The position numbers and the translations under genes were made by a program. A stretch of 50,181 nucleotides of DNA from Gammaproteobacteria bacterium (lineage in GTDB: Bacteria; Pseudomonadota; Gammaproteobacteria; Steroidobacterales; Steroidobacteraceae). A model generated the notes under the pieces. It saw only the letters and a list, made by a program, of their open reading frames with translations. It searched no databases and was not told where the DNA came from. Where the stretch lies: assembly GCA_028293765.1 (NCBI GenBank), contig JAQGOG010000098.1:1-50181 (forward strand). The letters are read 5' to 3'. Positions 1 through 8,522 of the stretch are shown one piece after another. The first letter of the stretch is position 1, and the number at the start of each line of letters is the position of its first letter.

Positions 1-293
1 TCGAGCAGAAAGCCATATACCGGGCCGTTGTGCCCACCGGTGAAGCGCTGGCGAAAGCGTTCGCAGTAGAGGCGGCGCAGTCCCGCCTTGCCCTTGAAAG
101 CGCCGCCCATGAAGCGTACTTCGCCGCTGTCCGAGAACAGTTCCACGACCTCGTCGTACAAACATTTGTCGAGGTAGTACCCGTACGCGTGCTGCAGCCT
201 GCGCACCGTGTGCACGTCGTTGAGCGTCCCGACCTCGTTGGAAAGCTGCTCGACCTGCCTGGCCAAGGCGTTCAAATCGACTGTGCCGGTCAT
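1..293 (-). CDS. NTF2/SnoaL-like family protein (N-terminal part, runs off the window)
   Basis: The first 97 residues of a minus-strand protein starting at ATG 293. The reading begins MTGTVDLNALARQVEQLS and continues through a helical stretch (RLQHAYGYYLDKCLYDEVVEL) into FSDSGEVRFMGGAFKG and GHNGPVYGFLL. This pattern, an alpha helix with a YxxxxD core followed by the F.D.G.v.f.G.. strand, is typical of the SnoaL/nuclear transport factor 2 cone fold. Members are small hydrolases, dehydratases or isomerases and are often found in aromatic or steroid catabolic clusters. The C-terminal half is outside the window, so no catalytic residues can be assigned. It is divergent from the amidohydrolase at 499, with 205 bp between the starts. 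Family is fairly secure; function is unknown. Confidence 0.72.
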   Translation of the reverse strand, partial: MTGTVDLNALARQVEQLSNEVGTLNDVHTVRRLQHAYGYYLDKCLYDEVVELFSDSGEVRFMGGAFKGKAGLRRLYCERFRQRFTGGHNGPVYGFLL

Positions 294-498
294 GGAGCGA
301 CCTCGGGTAGAGGTGATATGGATGAAGCGATCTATCTGGCACGAAAGTCCCACTCTCGGGCTCGACTCATACGGCAACGAAACTCGATTCTGCGTGCACT
401 CCTGTGTGCCTGCTCGCAAGCCCTTGAGCATGCAAACCGCAGTGCCATACTGCGCCACCCCTGGCGCATGTGCGCCGCATTAGGCAAAAGGCGAAGCG

Positions 499-1578
499 AT
501 GGCATCCAGTGAAACGAACAGCGGACGCGCTACCCCTCCCGCGGGCAGCCGGCCGGACCACCTGCGGATCGCGACCGAGGAGGCCTGGGCGACGCGCGAC
601 ATGTTGAACCTCTATCGCCAGATGCTGGCGCAGGGCACGATCGACGATCCGGGATTCAAGAGCCTGTGGGGCTTCTATCTCAGCAGCCCCAGCCCGCGTG
701 CGACGTTCATCATCGACCGACTGCAGGAAATGGGCGCGCCGCGCATTCAGGACATGGACGCGAGCGGCATCGACAAGCAGATCCTGATGTTGACCTCGCC
801 CGGTGTGCAGGTTTTTGACGCCCCCACCGCGGTCGCGGTCGCGAAATCAAGCAACGACGAGCTGGCGGACGCCGTCAGGAAGTACCCCACCCGCTACGTC
901 GGCATGGCCGCCGTCGCCCCGCAAAATCCGCAAGAAGCCGCGAAGGAGCTCGAGCGAGGCGTGCACCAGCTCGGCTTCAAAGGCGCGATCCTCAACTCAC
1001 ACACCCTCGGTGAGTACCTCGATGACCCGAAGTTCTGGGACATCTTCGCCGCGGCCGAAGCGCTCGACGTGCCGATCTACCTGCATCCCAACAGCCCCTC
1101 GAAGGGCCTGATCGAGCCGCTGCTCGCCCGCGGCCTCGACGGCGCCATCTATGGATTCGGCGTCGACACCGGGATGCATCTCCTGGCCATCATCACGAGT
1201 GGCGCATTCGATCGCTTTCCGAAGCTGAAGATCGTCGTTGGCCATCTGGGCGAGGCGCTGCCGTTCTGGCTCTTCCGCCTCGACTACATGCACCGCGCGA
1301 CCGTGAGCTCCAAGCGCTACGACTTCATGAAGCCGCTCAAGAAAAAGGTGAGCGACTACATGAGGGAAAACGTCTTCATCACGAACAGCGGCATGGCGTG
1401 GGCGCCGGCAATCATGTTCTGCCAGCAGGTGCTGGGCATGGATCGCGTGCTGTACGCGATGGACTACCCGTACCAGTACGCGCCTGAAGAAGTGCAGGAA
1501 ATGGAGAACTCGCCGCTGTCCGTCGCGGACCAGAAGAAGTTCTACCAGACCAACGCGGAGCAGGTGTTCAAGCTATAA
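499..1578 (+). CDS. Amidohydrolase family protein, LigW/gamma-resorcylate decarboxylase-like
   Basis: A 359-residue metal-dependent TIM-barrel protein of the amidohydrolase-2 (ACMSD) family. Visible metal and active-site positions are the IATEEAWAT motif (Glu27), His196 in YLHPNSPS, His249 in VVGHLGE and Asp322 in YAMDYPYQ. The Glu-x-Ala start in place of a His-x-His motif is characteristic of the gamma-resorcylate and 5-carboxyvanillate decarboxylase branch. Members remove CO2 non-oxidatively from hydroxylated benzoates. The length is close to the family norm plus about 20 extra N-terminal residues, so the start could lie further in. It is convergent with the aldehyde dehydrogenase at 1665. 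The neighbouring tannase and dehydrogenases fit an aromatic acid pathway, but the substrate is not readable from the sequence. Confidence 0.8.
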   Translation: MASSETNSGRATPPAGSRPDHLRIATEEAWATRDMLNLYRQMLAQGTIDDPGFKSLWGFYLSSPSPRATFIIDRLQEMGAPRIQDMDASGIDKQILMLTSPGVQVFDAPTAVAVAKSSNDELADAVRKYPTRYVGMAAVAPQNPQEAAKELERGVHQLGFKGAILNSHTLGEYLDDPKFWDIFAAAEALDVPIYLHPNSPSKGLIEPLLARGLDGAIYGFGVDTGMHLLAIITSGAFDRFPKLKIVVGHLGEALPFWLFRLDYMHRATVSSKRYDFMKPLKKKVSDYMRENVFITNSGMAWAPAIMFCQQVLGMDRVLYAMDYPYQYAPEEVQEMENSPLSVADQKKFYQTNAEQVFKL

Positions 1579-1661
1579 GTCGCCGCAAGCGCCGCCGGCG
1601 AGTCGCGAACCTCCTCCGAGGCGCGCTCGCCGCAAGCGCCGCTGGCGACTTTCGGCCAATA
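1579..1661. repeat. Diverged copy of the dispersed palindromic repeat (copy E)
   Basis: The stretch starts immediately after the amidohydrolase stop. It contains a near-perfect 23-nt direct repeat (1581-1603 and 1628-1650, two mismatches). Its ends form an inverted repeat, AGTCGCC at 1578 and GGCGACT ending at 1650. The segment GTCGCGAACCTC followed by GCGCGCTCGC, and the tail ACTTTCGGCCAAT, match copies at 38833 and 36269. It therefore looks like an old member of that family rather than a unique terminator. Confidence 0.5.
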
Positions 1662-1664
1662 AAA

Positions 1665-3161
1665 CTACAACGCGACGGAAACCGACTTGATCTCCGTATA
1701 CGCCTCGACGCCTTCACGCGCATTCTCCCGACCCCATCCCGACTGCTTATAGCCGCCGAACGGGAGCGCGTAGTCGAGGCCCACGCCGCCATTGACCCGC
1801 ACGGTACCCGCCTTGATCCGGCGGGCGAGCTTGTGAGCGAGGCTGATGTCGCGGGTCCAGATGTTGGACGACAGGCCATAGTCGGTGTCATTCGCCAGCT
1901 TCACGATGCGGTCCAGATCGTCATCGTCGATCGGCATGGCGCAGACGACGGGCCCGAAGATCTCCTCACGGACCACCTTCATGTCGCGATTGGTCTGCGC
2001 GAGCACCGTGGGCTGCATGAAGTAGCCCTTGCCCTCGACGCGCTTGCCGCCAACCACGACCTCGGCGCCCTCTTCCGAACCCGACTGGATGTAGCCCGAG
2101 ACACGCTCCAGCTGCTTCTGCGAGACGAGCGGTCCCATCTGCGTGTCCGGCTCCATGCCGGAACCGACCTTCAGCTTCTTCGCCCGCTCCACGACTCCGT
2201 CGACAACCTTATCGAACACGCTCTGGTGCACGAACAGACGCGAGCCGGCGACGCACACCTGGCCCGAGTTCCGGAAGATGCCATCCGCGGCACCGCCGAT
2301 GGCCCGCTCGAGATCGGCATCGGGGAACACGATGACCGGCGACTTGCCGCCGAGCTCGAGAGCGACCCGCTTGAGGTTGCCGGCGGCGGCAGCCACGATG
2401 GACTTACCCACCGCGGTCGAGCCGGTGAAGGAGATCTTGTCGACGTCGGGATGCAGAGCCAGCGCTTTGCCGGCAGGGTCGCCGAAGCCCGTGACGATGT
2501 TGACGACACCGGCCGGAAAACCCACTTCCGCGATCAGTTGGCCAAGGCGGATCGCCGTCAGCGGTGTTAGCTCCGCAGGCTTGAGCACGACCGTGCAGCC
2601 CGCAGCGAGTGCGGACGCGAGCTTGGCGACTTCCATCGCAAGCGGGAAGTTCCAAGGTGTGATCGCACCGACGACGCCGATCGGTTCGCGCAATGTGTAC
2701 ACGTGGTGGTTTGGGGCGGAGATGGTGGGCGTCTCGCCGTTGATCTTGCCCGCCCAGCCCGCGTTATAACGCAGGCACTCGGCGGAGCCGGCGACGGCGA
2801 AGCGCGCCATCATGAGCGGCATGCCGTTATCCATGCTCTCGAGCGTCGCGAATTCCTCGGCGTTCTTTTCGATGGCGTCCGCGAGCTTCCACAACAGATT
2901 GCGGCGCCCCGGGGCATTCAGGGTCGACCACGGACCGCTGTCGAATGCCTTGCGTGCGGCCTTCACCGCGAGATCGATGTCGGCCGCGCCACCCGCGGCG
3001 GCCTTTGCGAACACCTCGCCGGTGGCGGGATTGATGACGTCGAAGGTCTGTCCCGACTGCGCGGGGACAAACTTGCCATCGATGAAAAGCTCATGTGTCC
3101 TGGCCAGAAAGCCGCCGACGAGGGCGTGCGGGTCGGGCCGTGGTGAAATCTGTGCGTTCAT
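1665..3161 (-). CDS. NAD(P)-dependent aldehyde dehydrogenase
   Basis: A 498-residue class 1/2-type aldehyde dehydrogenase, oxidising an aldehyde to the acid with NAD(P)+. The catalytic set is complete: Asn171 in PWNFPLA, Glu269 in LELGGKSP and Cys303 in SGQVCVAGSR. FTGSTAVGK (residues 245-253) is the cofactor-binding segment, and the C-terminal PFGGYKQSGWGRE motif is present. Sequence style is that of the betaine/phenylacetaldehyde dehydrogenase group, but substrate cannot be assigned. It lies 18 bp downstream of the tannase gene on the same strand, so the two are probably cotranscribed. An aldehyde released from an ester or alcohol precursor is a plausible substrate. A second enzyme of the same group is encoded at 10756. 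Confidence 0.92.
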   Translation of the reverse strand: MNAQISPRPDPHALVGGFLARTHELFIDGKFVPAQSGQTFDVINPATGEVFAKAAAGGAADIDLAVKAARKAFDSGPWSTLNAPGRRNLLWKLADAIEKNAEEFATLESMDNGMPLMMARFAVAGSAECLRYNAGWAGKINGETPTISAPNHHVYTLREPIGVVGAITPWNFPLAMEVAKLASALAAGCTVVLKPAELTPLTAIRLGQLIAEVGFPAGVVNIVTGFGDPAGKALALHPDVDKISFTGSTAVGKSIVAAAAGNLKRVALELGGKSPVIVFPDADLERAIGGAADGIFRNSGQVCVAGSRLFVHQSVFDKVVDGVVERAKKLKVGSGMEPDTQMGPLVSQKQLERVSGYIQSGSEEGAEVVVGGKRVEGKGYFMQPTVLAQTNRDMKVVREEIFGPVVCAMPIDDDDLDRIVKLANDTDYGLSSNIWTRDISLAHKLARRIKAGTVRVNGGVGLDYALPFGGYKQSGWGRENAREGVEAYTEIKSVSVAL

Positions 3162-3179
3162 GAAATCTCCTGCGTCGAG

Positions 3180-4733
3180 TCAGAGCGTCTGGCAGTTGAA
3201 GCTCGCGGCTTCGTCGATGCTGCCGGAACCTTTATAGCGGGCGACCTGCGGGTACCGGCACAGCGGCCGGCTACGATCGGCCTGCTTGCCCTGCGCCCCT
3301 TTGTGGGTCGCGATGATCCGCTCCGGGGGGACGCCATGCTCGACCCAATCGTCGAGGGACGCAACTGCGTCGAACGTGTTCGGGCCGGAACCGCCGCGGC
3401 AATGCTCCATGCCGGGCACCATGAACAGGCGCACAAAGCCGTCGGTCGGCTGCTGGCCGCCCATGGTTTGCACCACGTTGCCGTAATACTCGAGGGTGTT
3501 GTACGGCGAGAGCAGTGGATCCGCCCAGCCGTGATACATGATCAGCTTGCCGCCGTGAGCCTGGAACCGGTGCAGATCAGGATTGGCCGCATCCAAGGTC
3601 GCTCCGAGCTGCTTCTCGAGCACCGGAATATCCCGATCGGGGCTGAAAGTCGTGACGGTCCAAGCGGGTTTCTGCGGCAGCATGAGGGTAATCGCCGCGT
3701 GGCCCACCGGCTCGGGCTTGGAGGACGGCGGGAGCTCGGCGAGGGGCGAGGCTCCGAGCGCGGCACCCGGGTACAGCTTCATGCCACCGCTGCTCTTCAG
3801 GGGACCGTAGAGGGCGCGCGCCATCTGCACCTGCGGCGCAGTCAGGCAGTCCTTCGAATCTGCACTCTTGCACTGCAGTTCCGCGGGATCGAAATCGCAG
3901 TGACGGGGATCGTCTATCACACCGTCCTTGAGTCCGTCTTTGGCGTCACACTTCGCAACCGCCGCGGCGGCGAGCCGCGATGCCAGCTCACGAGTCAGAT
4001 TGCCCGCGGGGTTCTTGAGCGACAGCTGCGCGACGAGGATGCCGCGTGACTGGACTTGCACCAGGTTGATCGCAGGCGCGCCGGCCACGATGCCGTCGTA
4101 ATCGTCGGGGTATCTTTCGGCCTCGCTCAATCCTTCCCAGCCGCCCGAAGAGCAGCCGCTGTAATAAGCGCGCCCTGCCGGCTTTCCGTAGTACGCAGCG
4201 ACGATCTGTTTGCCCGTCTGGGCCATGAGGTGATGGGCGCGATAGGCAAAGTTGACGAGCCGTTCGGGATGACCCTCGAGCCACTCATCTTCGAAAAAGC
4301 CCTGCTCCGTGCGGTGGCCCGTGTCGGTCGAGGCACTGGCGTAACCCTGCTCGAGAGCAGGACCCATCGACGGATAGTTGATCGCCCCGGTGAGTCCTCC
4401 GTTGCCAACGCCCTGGAATTTGCCATTCCATTGCCGGGGGAGCCACACCTCGAAATTGATCTCCTTCTCGATCACGCCGACCACACGGCAGAACGGCTTT
4501 TGCACGCCGGTCGGGCCGTTGGCGAGCTTCTCGGCCATCGCCGTAAAGAGCGAGGGCGGATAGATCCACACCGGATTGGGCGCAACCGATTCCGCAATCG
4601 TGATGCGTGTGTTGGGAAGTTTCAGGTCCTTGAGCTGTGCGCATTCCATGGGCGCCGCCACGCTCGCCCCCGCGGCGGCCAGCGCCAACAGACCTGCAAC
4701 GAGGCGAACAGCGCCCTTTTTCTTATGAATCAT
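3180..4733 (-). CDS. Tannase/feruloyl esterase family secreted hydrolase
   Basis: A 517-residue alpha/beta hydrolase with an N-terminal signal peptide (MIHKKKG, then a hydrophobic stretch to about residue 27), so exported to the periplasm or beyond. The family's CS-D-HC signature is complete: Cys194-Ser195 in YSGCSSGGWE, Asp405 in GWADPLLSP and His444-Cys445 in PGMEHCRGG. The two cysteines are expected to form the disulfide joining the nucleophile and the catalytic histidine. Paired cysteines in the lid region (residues about 262-296) are also typical. The enzyme should cleave esters of aromatic acids such as gallate, ferulate or hydroxyalkyl benzoates. It is followed after 18 bp by an aldehyde dehydrogenase. 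Family assignment is strong; the exact ester is unknown. Confidence 0.9.
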   Translation of the reverse strand: MIHKKKGAVRLVAGLLALAAAGASVAAPMECAQLKDLKLPNTRITIAESVAPNPVWIYPPSLFTAMAEKLANGPTGVQKPFCRVVGVIEKEINFEVWLPRQWNGKFQGVGNGGLTGAINYPSMGPALEQGYASASTDTGHRTEQGFFEDEWLEGHPERLVNFAYRAHHLMAQTGKQIVAAYYGKPAGRAYYSGCSSGGWEGLSEAERYPDDYDGIVAGAPAINLVQVQSRGILVAQLSLKNPAGNLTRELASRLAAAAVAKCDAKDGLKDGVIDDPRHCDFDPAELQCKSADSKDCLTAPQVQMARALYGPLKSSGGMKLYPGAALGASPLAELPPSSKPEPVGHAAITLMLPQKPAWTVTTFSPDRDIPVLEKQLGATLDAANPDLHRFQAHGGKLIMYHGWADPLLSPYNTLEYYGNVVQTMGGQQPTDGFVRLFMVPGMEHCRGGSGPNTFDAVASLDDWVEHGVPPERIIATHKGAQGKQADRSRPLCRYPQVARYKGSGSIDEAASFNCQTL

Positions 4734-4803
4734 GCCCCACTCCGTGCGCGGTTGACGCGCTCCCCTTGAGAATCAATTCGAGACTGGACAAACGCGTCCG
4801 TGG

Positions 4804-5019
4804 TCAAGCCGGCGCGCTCGCCTCATCGAGAACGCGGACCGCATCGCGAGACGACTCCAGAGTGGCGCCACGTGTGAGCTCACTTAGTTGTTCAACGCTA
4901 GTCGCGCTGGCAATCAGCTTGAACGACGTCGACTCATCGGCTGTCCAGCCGAACACGTTGCCGCCGAAGGTGACCGGCGCGACCTCGAGTCCCGATTTCC
5001 CGGGCTTACGTTTGCTCAT
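4804..5019 (-). pseudogene. Aldo/keto reductase remnant with a large in-frame internal deletion
   Basis: A 71-residue reading frame that joins the two ends of an aldo/keto reductase. Residues 1-34 (GKSGLEVAPVTFGGNVFGW) are the typical N-terminal strand of a full-length AKR. From residue 35 on, IASATSVEQLSELT is the typical C-terminal motif that normally lies about 240 residues later. The catalytic Asp, Tyr, Lys and His region is entirely missing, so no reductase activity is possible. The frame is kept across the junction, near 'FKL|IASATS'. It sits on the same strand as, and between, the dioxygenase and the tannase. It could still be translated as a small protein, but I read it as a decaying gene. 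Confidence 0.75.
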
Positions 5020-5077
5020 GGTTACTCACTTGGAGGGCGGGGATTTCCGCATTGAATTGCCCGCTTCACTGGGCCGG

Positions 5078-6196
5078 TCACGCTGGCCCGTTCGAGCGAA
5101 TCGCCCTGGCACGCTGCTGCTGCCTGAAGCCGAGCAGTTTGGGATCCACCTCGCGGAACAGCTTCTGGAAGTCGTAACTGCAGGAGCGGCCCTCCTGGTA
5201 CGGGATGCCGTTCTGCGTGCCCATCTGGTTGAACTCCGCGGGCACGTCGCGCAGGTTCCGGGCATCGAGCCAGATTCGCAGCAGACGGCGCTTGCGTTCC
5301 GGCTCGGCGTGATCCTCGAACGCCTTGCGAGCATGCATGACCGCGTAGTTGTTCACGACGACCAGGTCGCCGGGCTCGAGCTGGAAGGTGATGCTGTTGC
5401 CGGGCTCGCGGCAGATCTCATCGAACCGATCGATGGCCTCGATTTCCTGGTCCGAGATCGGGATGTGCATCTCGTGATGACCGGCGACATAACCGGCCCG
5501 CGCACTGCGCACACTCACCTTGCCGTTGCGGACGGCGAAGACGGGAATGCGGTACGGCGTCACTGGCTCTTGATGAGCACCCTCCTCTCCGAGACGGTGA
5601 TAGTGGAATCCGCGATAGAGAGCCTCGAGAAGCTGCGGAGCGCGCCTTGCGATCTCGTTGTGCACGGTAACGCCGCTCGCGAGTACGCTCTCGCCACCGG
5701 ACTTGGCCGCGTTCCAGCAGGCTAAACATAACATCGCGGTCGGATCGGTATGCAGCCCGAGTTCGAGCGCACTACGGTACATGCGCGGCGTTGCCTCGAC
5801 TGCGGTTGCATCGACCACGTCGCTCAGCAACTCACCCTTCGCGTTCTGTGACAGAGGAAAGCCGAAGAAGGTATTGACGCCCCAGACGATCGCGGCGAAT
5901 TGATCGAACGTCAGCCCTTCGCGCGGCAGCCCGCTGATGACCACGAAGCCGTAGCCGGAACGCACCTGCTCGAACGCGCGCTTCAGCCGTTCCCCTAATG
6001 CACCCAATGGGAAATCGGAGTTCGTCAACTGCGTCGGGGGCGTGAGCCGGCCCTGGCACTCGATGTCGCGCATCGTCACCAGCAACTGCCGGCGATCCGC
6101 GTCGGACAGCGTGACGGTGTAGTCGGCCGGACTCTTGAACGTGGCGGTGGTCCATGCAGCCGGGTCGGGGGCGATCTGAATTGCGTTGGCAGCCAT
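5078..6196 (-). CDS. TauD/TfdA-family Fe(II)/2-oxoglutarate dioxygenase
   Basis: A 372-residue non-haem iron oxygenase. The metal triad is visible as His149-x-Asp151 (LGLHTDPTAM) and His288 (YAVMHARKAFED), with Arg307 (RRLLRIWLD) as the expected 2-oxoglutarate ligand. Such enzymes hydroxylate an unactivated carbon or cleave ethers and sulfonates while decarboxylating 2-oxoglutarate. I chose ATG 6196 over the longer 6274 frame because GGAG lies seven bases upstream and the extra 26 residues look non-conserved. The protein is longer than TauD (about 280 residues) and resembles the uncharacterised subgroup with an N-terminal helical extension. It lies in the minus-strand catabolic block. Substrate unknown. 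Confidence 0.87.
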   Translation of the reverse strand: MAANAIQIAPDPAAWTTATFKSPADYTVTLSDADRRQLLVTMRDIECQGRLTPPTQLTNSDFPLGALGERLKRAFEQVRSGYGFVVISGLPREGLTFDQFAAIVWGVNTFFGFPLSQNAKGELLSDVVDATAVEATPRMYRSALELGLHTDPTAMLCLACWNAAKSGGESVLASGVTVHNEIARRAPQLLEALYRGFHYHRLGEEGAHQEPVTPYRIPVFAVRNGKVSVRSARAGYVAGHHEMHIPISDQEIEAIDRFDEICREPGNSITFQLEPGDLVVVNNYAVMHARKAFEDHAEPERKRRLLRIWLDARNLRDVPAEFNQMGTQNGIPYQEGRSCSYDFQKLFREVDPKLLGFRQQQRARAIRSNGPA

Positions 6197-6430
6197 TGCC
6201 GTACTCCAGCCCGCTGCGCGGGCGGCGGAAAGACATCTGTCATTGTGACGCTCAGACAGGCACAGGGTTTCCACCGAGGGGGAAGTAAAACTCTACCAAA
6301 ACGGCCGAAGCCTACGGGCGCGGTCAGTTCCCTGACGAGGTAGTGTGCACGGCATCGGACCCACGACGCGACCGGGCTCTCCCGGTGCGACCGCGATGTG
6401 GACACACAGGCCGCGTGAGGCGACAGGGGC

Positions 6431-7399
6431 TTAAGCCACCCTGTCGCGGGGTTCCAGGCCTGCGAAGAACCGCTCGAGGTTTTCGGCGACTCTCATTCCC
6501 ATCGCGACCCGCGTTTCCAAGGTCGCGCTGCCGAGGTGCGGCAGAAGGACCACGTTCTCCAAGCCCAGGAACGCTTCAGGGACGCGTGGCTCATGCTCGT
6601 ATACGTCGAGGCCCGCTCCCGCGATCACGCGGTTGCGCAGCGCTTCGGCCAGAGCCGCCTCGTCGACGACTTCGCCGCGGGCGGTGTTGATGAGGCAGGC
6701 CGAGCGCTTCATGCGATCCAGGCGCTTTGCATCCAACAGGTGCCGGTTTGCGGCTCCCCCCGGGCAGTGCAGGGAGACAAAATCCGACGTCTCCAGAAGC
6801 TCATCGAGGGACTGGCAGTAGGTTCCGCCGGTGAGTGCCTCGACTTCGGGAGTAGCCCGGTTACGGGAGTGGTAGAGGATGCGCATTCCAAAGCCATGAT
6901 GTGCTTTTTGCGCCGTAGCCTGCCCGATGCGGCCGAAGCCGATCAGACCGAGCGTCCGTCCGGTGACATTGGCCCCGATGAGGCGCGTCGGCGCCCAGCC
7001 GTCCCACTGGTTGCCCCGCACTTGTCGCTCGCCTTCCCCGGCGCGACGTGCGGCCATCAACATCAACATGACTGCGATTTCCGCCGTGGCGTCGGTAAGG
7101 ACATCCGGGGTGTTGGTTACCACTATGCCAAGGCGCTTGCACGCCTGCACGTCGATATGGCTTACGCCTACTCCGTAGTTGCCGAGGACTTTGACCCTGG
7201 TGCCGGCTTGCAGGACTTCAGCAGGCAGTTTGTCGGTTACAGTCGGGCACACGGCGTCGTAGGAGCGCAGTGCGGCCTTGAGGACTTGCGCGTCCGGCGG
7301 CGTGTCGTGCTCGTTGACGGTCACGTCGTAGCGCTGGGACAGGTAGTGCTCGACTTCGGTGGGCCAGCGGCGAGTGAGGAAAACTTTCGGGGTTGGCAT
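6431..7399 (-). CDS. D-isomer-specific 2-hydroxyacid dehydrogenase (glyoxylate/hydroxypyruvate reductase type)
   Basis: A 322-residue NAD(P)-dependent reductase of 2-oxo acids. The Rossmann motif GFGRIGQ sits at residues 154-160. The catalytic triad is Arg241 (NTARGEVVDE), Glu270 (DVYEHEP) and His288 (LLPHLGSAT). The strand after the glycine motif ends HSRN rather than in an acidic residue, which suggests NADPH preference. The protein has normal family length. It is followed in transcription order, after a 234-bp gap, by the dioxygenase gene, and is preceded 40 bp upstream by an AraC regulator on the same strand. It may clear glyoxylate or hydroxypyruvate, or reduce a pathway-specific 2-oxo acid. 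Confidence 0.9.
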   Translation of the reverse strand: MPTPKVFLTRRWPTEVEHYLSQRYDVTVNEHDTPPDAQVLKAALRSYDAVCPTVTDKLPAEVLQAGTRVKVLGNYGVGVSHIDVQACKRLGIVVTNTPDVLTDATAEIAVMLMLMAARRAGEGERQVRGNQWDGWAPTRLIGANVTGRTLGLIGFGRIGQATAQKAHHGFGMRILYHSRNRATPEVEALTGGTYCQSLDELLETSDFVSLHCPGGAANRHLLDAKRLDRMKRSACLINTARGEVVDEAALAEALRNRVIAGAGLDVYEHEPRVPEAFLGLENVVLLPHLGSATLETRVAMGMRVAENLERFFAGLEPRDRVA

Positions 7400-7439
7400 C
7401 GTAGCGTGATTTTACCGCGTCGCCCGCTCTTCCAGGGAG

Positions 7440-8399
7440 CTAGTTTTTCGCAGCGCGGCGGTACTCGCTTGGGGTAAGGCCGTACTGATTGCGGAACACG
7501 CGGCCGAAGTGTGTGAGGCTGTTGAAGCCGAAGTCGAAAGCGATCTCAGTAACCAGGCGACCGCGAACGGGCGCCGCGATCAAGGCGCGGGCGCACTCCT
7601 CCAGGCGACGCCGCTGGATGTACTGCGTAACCGTTTCGGATTCGGCGGTGAAGAGGTGGTGCAGGTAGCGCGCGGTGATTTTGCAGGCCTGCGCGACGCT
7701 CGTCGGGTTGAGGTCTGCATCGCGAAGGTGCGCTTCGATGTAGCTGATGATGCGCACCCTGTGCGCAGCGACGAGCGACGATTGCTCATGGCGCGCGTGC
7801 GGCGTTACTGAGTAAGCGGCTGCGATGAGGTCGAGCAGCGTGTACGACATGCGCAGCGCTACCGCCCGATCGACAGCATGGCTACGGCAGGCCCAGAAGC
7901 TCTTTATGAAATTCGACAGCAACCCGGTCATGCCGCGGGTGCCGGACATTCGCACGGCCACGATGTCATCCGGGCACGCGAGGTGGCGGCGCATGAGGCC
8001 GTCCGGGATACCGATTAGCAGCCGGCGGTTCGGGACCGGCAGCGTCATCTCGTACGGACGGGCGGTGGCACAGATCGTGAAGTCGCCCGGCGAGAGCTTG
8101 GCGTCACGATCGTCCTGGCGAGTGATGCTGGTGCCTTCGAGTTGCAGCAGCAGGAAGAACAGCGCGTCGCGCCTATCACCCACCTGCGCCAGGGTGTGGC
8201 GCACGACGTTTGGCTCCGAGCTCACTTCGGCCATGCGCAGGCCGCCGACCTGCGTACGCGTGAGGCTTCCGGAAAACGTAGCCGCATCGACGGGATCTGA
8301 GACGGCAGGCGCGAACGTCTCGCCCGCTATCTCGTTCCAGTAATCGAGCTTCCTGCGCTGTTCCAGGCCGTCCGTGGAAAAGGTTTCGAACGAAGCCAT
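7440..8399 (-). CDS. AraC-family transcriptional regulator (AraC_binding_2 type)
   Basis: A 319-residue regulator. The N-terminal two thirds (LETFST-like start, LDYWNEIAGETFAP, SLTRTQVGGLRMAEVSSEP) match the cupin-like ligand domain found in NahR/XylS-like AraC proteins of aromatic catabolism. The C-terminal 100 residues carry the double helix-turn-helix, ending in IAFDFGFNSLTHFGRVFRNQ and the YGLTPSEYRR signature. It is closely similar along its whole length to the regulator at 12733, so the two are paralogues. It lies between the PQQ dehydrogenase and the hydroxyacid dehydrogenase on the same strand and probably controls this block. The inducer is unknown. Confidence 0.92.
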   Translation of the reverse strand: MASFETFSTDGLEQRRKLDYWNEIAGETFAPAVSDPVDAATFSGSLTRTQVGGLRMAEVSSEPNVVRHTLAQVGDRRDALFFLLLQLEGTSITRQDDRDAKLSPGDFTICATARPYEMTLPVPNRRLLIGIPDGLMRRHLACPDDIVAVRMSGTRGMTGLLSNFIKSFWACRSHAVDRAVALRMSYTLLDLIAAAYSVTPHARHEQSSLVAAHRVRIISYIEAHLRDADLNPTSVAQACKITARYLHHLFTAESETVTQYIQRRRLEECARALIAAPVRGRLVTEIAFDFGFNSLTHFGRVFRNQYGLTPSEYRRAAKN

Positions 8400-8522
8400 C
8401 TGGAGCCCGCGTCCCCTTCCGCAATATGCGGCACGACAGTATCATCTCCGGCCGCCCTGCGGAACAGATCCCGCCCGCCAAAGCGCACCCAAACAGGGCG
8501 TGGGGTGCGCTGGCAACCGCTT

